From Bacillota bacterium (GTDB taxonomy: Bacteria; Bacillota; Clostridia; Oscillospirales; Oscillospiraceae): 6,589 nucleotides of DNA. The DNA lies in the NCBI GenBank assembly GCA_023406225.1, contig JAEXWS010000117.1, forward strand, positions 1 to 6,589, read 5' to 3'. This document shows positions 4,163-6,589 of the stretch, one piece after another. The first letter of the stretch is position 1, and each line of letters starts with the position of its first letter. The notes beneath the pieces are model-generated. The model was given only the letters and a program-made list of their open reading frames with translations, did no database searches and had not been told where the DNA came from. The position numbers and the translations under genes are program-made.

Positions 4163-6589
4163 TTACTTGCCGACGCAGAGCCGGTCGTCCTCCACGGTCA
4201 GCCTGGCGGTGTCCCCCTCCCGGAAGGTGCCGTCCAGCAGCCGCTCGGCCACCGCGTCCTCCACCTTGCTCTGGATGCAGCGGCGCAGGGGGCGGGCGCC
4301 GTACTTGGGATCGAAGCCCTCCTTGGCCAGCTCCGCCACGGCCTCGTCGCTGACGTCCAGACGGATGCCCATGGACTCCATCCGGGCGGACACCACCCGC
4401 AGCATCCGGCGGGCCACCTCCCGGATATCCGCCTCCGTCAGGGCGCGGAATACGATGATGTCGTCGATCCGGTTCAAAAATTCCGGGCGGAAGGTCTGGC
4501 GCAGCTCCGCCATCACCGCTTCCCTGGCCCGCTGGAACTCCTTTTCCGCGTCGGGGTCGCCGCCGCGCTCCTCCGTGGAGAAGCCCAGCCTGCCGCCCGC
4601 GGCGGTGAGGCTCTTGGCGCCCAGGTTGCTCGTCATGACGATGACCGTGTTTTTGAAATCCACGGTGCGGCCCTGGGAATCGGTAATGCGGCCGTCGTCC
4701 AAAATCTGGAGCAGCACGTTCCAAACGTCCTCATGGGCCTTTTCGATCTCGTCGAACAGCACCACGGAATAGGGCTTGCGGCGGACCTTCTCCGTGAGCT
4801 GGCCGCCCTCCTCGTGGCCCACGTAGCCGGGGGGAGAGCCGATGAGCCGGGACACCGTGTGCCGCTCCATATACTCGGACATGTCGATGCGGATCATGGC
4901 GTTTTCGTCCCCGAACATGGCCTCCGCCAGGGATTTGCACAGCTCGGTCTTTCCAACGCCCGTGGGGCCCAAAAACAGGAAGGAGCCCGTGGGGCGCTTG
5001 GGGTCCTTCAGCCCCACCCGTCCCCGGCGGATGGCCCGGGCCACGGCCTTCACGGCCTCGTCCTGGCCCACCACCCGCTCATGGAGCGTCTCCTCCATGT
5101 TAAGCAGCCGGGCGCCCTCGTCCTCGGTGAGGCGGGTGACGGGGATCCCGGTCCAGCCGGACACCACGGCGGCGATGTCCTCCGCGGTGACGGGACGGTG
5201 CTGCCGGGCGCTCTGGCGGCGCTTGTCCCGCTCGATCTCCACCTGGTCCTGGTAGTTCTTCTCGATATCCCGGAGCTGGGCGGCCGTCTCATAGTCCTGC
5301 TGGGCGATGGCGGCCTCCTTGTCCTTGGCCAGGGCGGCGATCTTCTCCTCCAGGCTCTTGAGCTCGGGGGAGAGCTCCTCCGCCTCCATCCGCACCCGGC
5401 TGGCGGCCTCGTCCATCAAGTCGATGGCCTTGTCGGGCAGGAAGCGGTCGGAGATATACCGGGCGGACAGTTTGACGGCGGCCTCCAGGGCCTCGTCGGT
5501 GATCTGGAGCTTATGGTGGGTCTCGTACTTCTCCCGCAGGCCCTTCAAGATCTCCAGGGACGCCTCCTGGCTGGGCTCGCCCACCTGCACCGGCTGGAAC
5601 CGGCGCTCCAGGGCGGCGTCCTTTTCGATATACTTCCGGTACTCGTTCAGGGTGGTGGCGCCCACCACCCGGATCTCGCCGCGGCCCAGGGCGGGCTTGA
5701 TGATGTTGGCCGCGTCCACGGCCCCCTCGGCGGAGCCCGCGCCCACGATGGTATGCAGCTCGTCGATGAAGAGGATCACGTCGCCGGACTTCTTCACCTC
5801 TTCCAGCGCCTTTTTGATGCGCTCTTCAAACTCGCCCCGGTACTTGGTCCCGGCCACCATGCCGGAGAGGTCCAGGGAGAGGATCTTCTTGTCCAGCAGC
5901 TCGTCGGGCACGTCGCCCATGACGATCTTCCGGGCCAGGCCCTCCGCGATGGCGGTCTTGCCCACCCCCGGCTCGCCGATGAGGCAGGGGTTGTTCTTCG
6001 TCCGGCGGGAGAGGATCTGGATGACCCGCTGGATCTCATCGTCCCGGCCGATGACCGGGTCCAGGCGGCCCGCGCGGGCCTCGGCGGTCAGGTCCCGGGT
6101 AAATTCCCGCAGGGTCTTGTTCTTGCCGCCGTCGTCCTTGGACGTGCCCGCCGCCTTGCTCTCCGCCGCGCGGCCCCGGGGCGTCTCATTCAGCTTCTGC
6201 ATCAGCGCGGTGTAGAGGTGCCGGGCGTCCACCCCGGCGGTGCGCAGGATGCGGACGGCCATGTTGTTGCCCTCCCGCAGGATGCCCGCCAGCAGATGCT
6301 CGGTGCCCACGTAATTATAGCCGCCGCGCATGGAGTCCTCCATGGCGATCTCCACCACCCGCTTGGCCCGGGGGGTGAGGCCCTGGGCCGGGTTGCTGCC
6401 GGGCAGGCCCGCGCCCACGCTCTTTTTGATGATCTCCACCACCATGTCGTCGGTGAGGCCGGCCTCGGTCAGCACCGCATGGGCCATGCCGTCGCTCTCC
6501 CGCAGGAGGCCCACCAGCAGATGCTCGGTGCCCACGTAGCCGTGGCCCAGGTCTCCCGCCGCCTCCTGTGCAAACCGCAGGGCCTCTTC
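4163..6589 (-). CDS. clpC: ATP-dependent Clp protease ATP-binding subunit ClpC, 5' end outside the window
   Basis: This is a class I Hsp100/AAA+ unfoldase of Firmicutes that feeds proteins to the ClpP chamber, usually with the McsB/McsA or MecA adaptors, in protein quality control and stress response. The 808 visible residues lack only about the first 10-20; the frame runs open off the right edge. Visible features: two Clp_N repeats, each marked by GTEHLL (about 20-25 and 96-101); first AAA+ module with Walker A GEPGVGKT (205-212) and Walker B ILFIDE (272-277); a ClpC/ClpE-type middle domain with a UVR-like stretch (about 424-458, QQDYETAAQLRDIE); second module with Walker A GPTGVGKT (541-548) and Walker B VVLFDE (609-614); the LGF tripeptide (668-670) where the ClpP-docking loop is expected; NRIDDIIVF (about 706-714); and sensor 2 GARPLRR (764-770). 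The UVR stretch and LGF loop argue for ClpC over ClpB. A GTG at 6535 lies within the first Clp_N repeat and is not the true start. Upstream ctsR-mcsA-mcsB would be expected but lies outside. A terminator follows it. Confidence 0.96.
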   Translation of the reverse strand, partial: EEALRFAQEAAGDLGHGYVGTEHLLVGLLRESDGMAHAVLTEAGLTDDMVVEIIKKSVGAGLPGSNPAQGLTPRAKRVVEIAMEDSMRGGYNYVGTEHLLAGILREGNNMAVRILRTAGVDARHLYTALMQKLNETPRGRAAESKAAGTSKDDGGKNKTLREFTRDLTAEARAGRLDPVIGRDDEIQRVIQILSRRTKNNPCLIGEPGVGKTAIAEGLARKIVMGDVPDELLDKKILSLDLSGMVAGTKYRGEFEERIKKALEEVKKSGDVILFIDELHTIVGAGSAEGAVDAANIIKPALGRGEIRVVGATTLNEYRKYIEKDAALERRFQPVQVGEPSQEASLEILKGLREKYETHHKLQITDEALEAAVKLSARYISDRFLPDKAIDLMDEAASRVRMEAEELSPELKSLEEKIAALAKDKEAAIAQQDYETAAQLRDIEKNYQDQVEIERDKRRQSARQHRPVTAEDIAAVVSGWTGIPVTRLTEDEGARLLNMEETLHERVVGQDEAVKAVARAIRRGRVGLKDPKRPTGSFLFLGPTGVGKTELCKSLAEAMFGDENAMIRIDMSEYMERHTVSRLIGSPPGYVGHEEGGQLTEKVRRKPYSVVLFDEIEKAHEDVWNVLLQILDDGRITDSQGRTVDFKNTVIVMTSNLGAKSLTAAGGRLGFSTEERGGDPDAEKEFQRAREAVMAELRQTFRPEFLNRIDDIIVFRALTEADIREVARRMLRVVSARMESMGIRLDVSDEAVAELAKEGFDPKYGARPLRRCIQSKVEDAVAERLLDGTFREGDTARLTVEDDRLCVGK

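Noticed and set aside
5307..6215. A 302-codon plus-strand frame inside clpC
   Set aside because: It is a Ser/Arg/Ala-rich antisense shadow of clpC, whose motifs are unambiguous.
6533..6535. GTG at 6535 as the start of ClpC
   Set aside because: It falls in the middle of the first Clp_N repeat. The same frame continues with ClpC-like residues to the window edge, so the gene is simply cut off there.

Overview
The window appears to come from two kinds of high-GC gut-type anaerobe. From about 1900 to the right edge the genes look like those of a clostridial Firmicute (Oscillospiraceae-like): a ClpC ATPase, a three-helix membrane protein with a strong AAGGAGGA ribosome binding site, and frequent CGG, GGG and GAT codons. 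From the left edge to about 1900 the genes look more like Coriobacteriia (Actinobacteria): an HxlR regulator, a small protein with a GSNAYP motif, and a remnant of an LPXTG surface protein, with serine often TCG, aspartate mostly GAC and little CGG. The taxonomic labels are inference from style. The codon shift inside one reading frame is seen directly.

Left part. An intact HxlR-family regulator (42-368, +) faces a 122-residue protein of unknown function (486-854, -). A 12-bp direct repeat lies at the hxlR stop codon and again just upstream of the 122-residue gene, so it brackets that gene. Next come a 15-bp palindrome (961-975) and a strong GC-rich hairpin (999-1037), probably a terminator. 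On the minus strand, 1100-1465 encodes the C-terminal part of a sortase-anchored surface protein: one Listeria-Bacteroides (InlB B-type) repeat, an Asn/Ala linker, LPQTG, a membrane helix and a basic tail. It has no N-terminus and is closed upstream by an in-frame TAG.

Middle. A protein of about 185 residues (1581-2138, -) follows closely behind a 611-residue membrane protein (2161-3996, -); the two look co-transcribed from a promoter at 4036-4064. Codon use inside the 185-residue gene changes abruptly near 1880-1925, in a conserved stretch. This is the likely point where two source genomes meet, by assembly misjoin or by recombination.

Right part. ClpC (4163-6589, -) lacks only its first residues, which lie beyond the window. 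It ends at a strong bidirectional-looking terminator (4095-4123) that separates it from the membrane protein operon. ClpC is the ATP-driven unfoldase of the ClpCP protease. Nothing in the sequence ties the membrane protein to it functionally except adjacency.

I see no RNA genes, CRISPR arrays, insertion sequences or origins. I found no convincing new multi-gene system; the most notable observations are the composite gene, the bracketed small gene and the decapitated surface protein.
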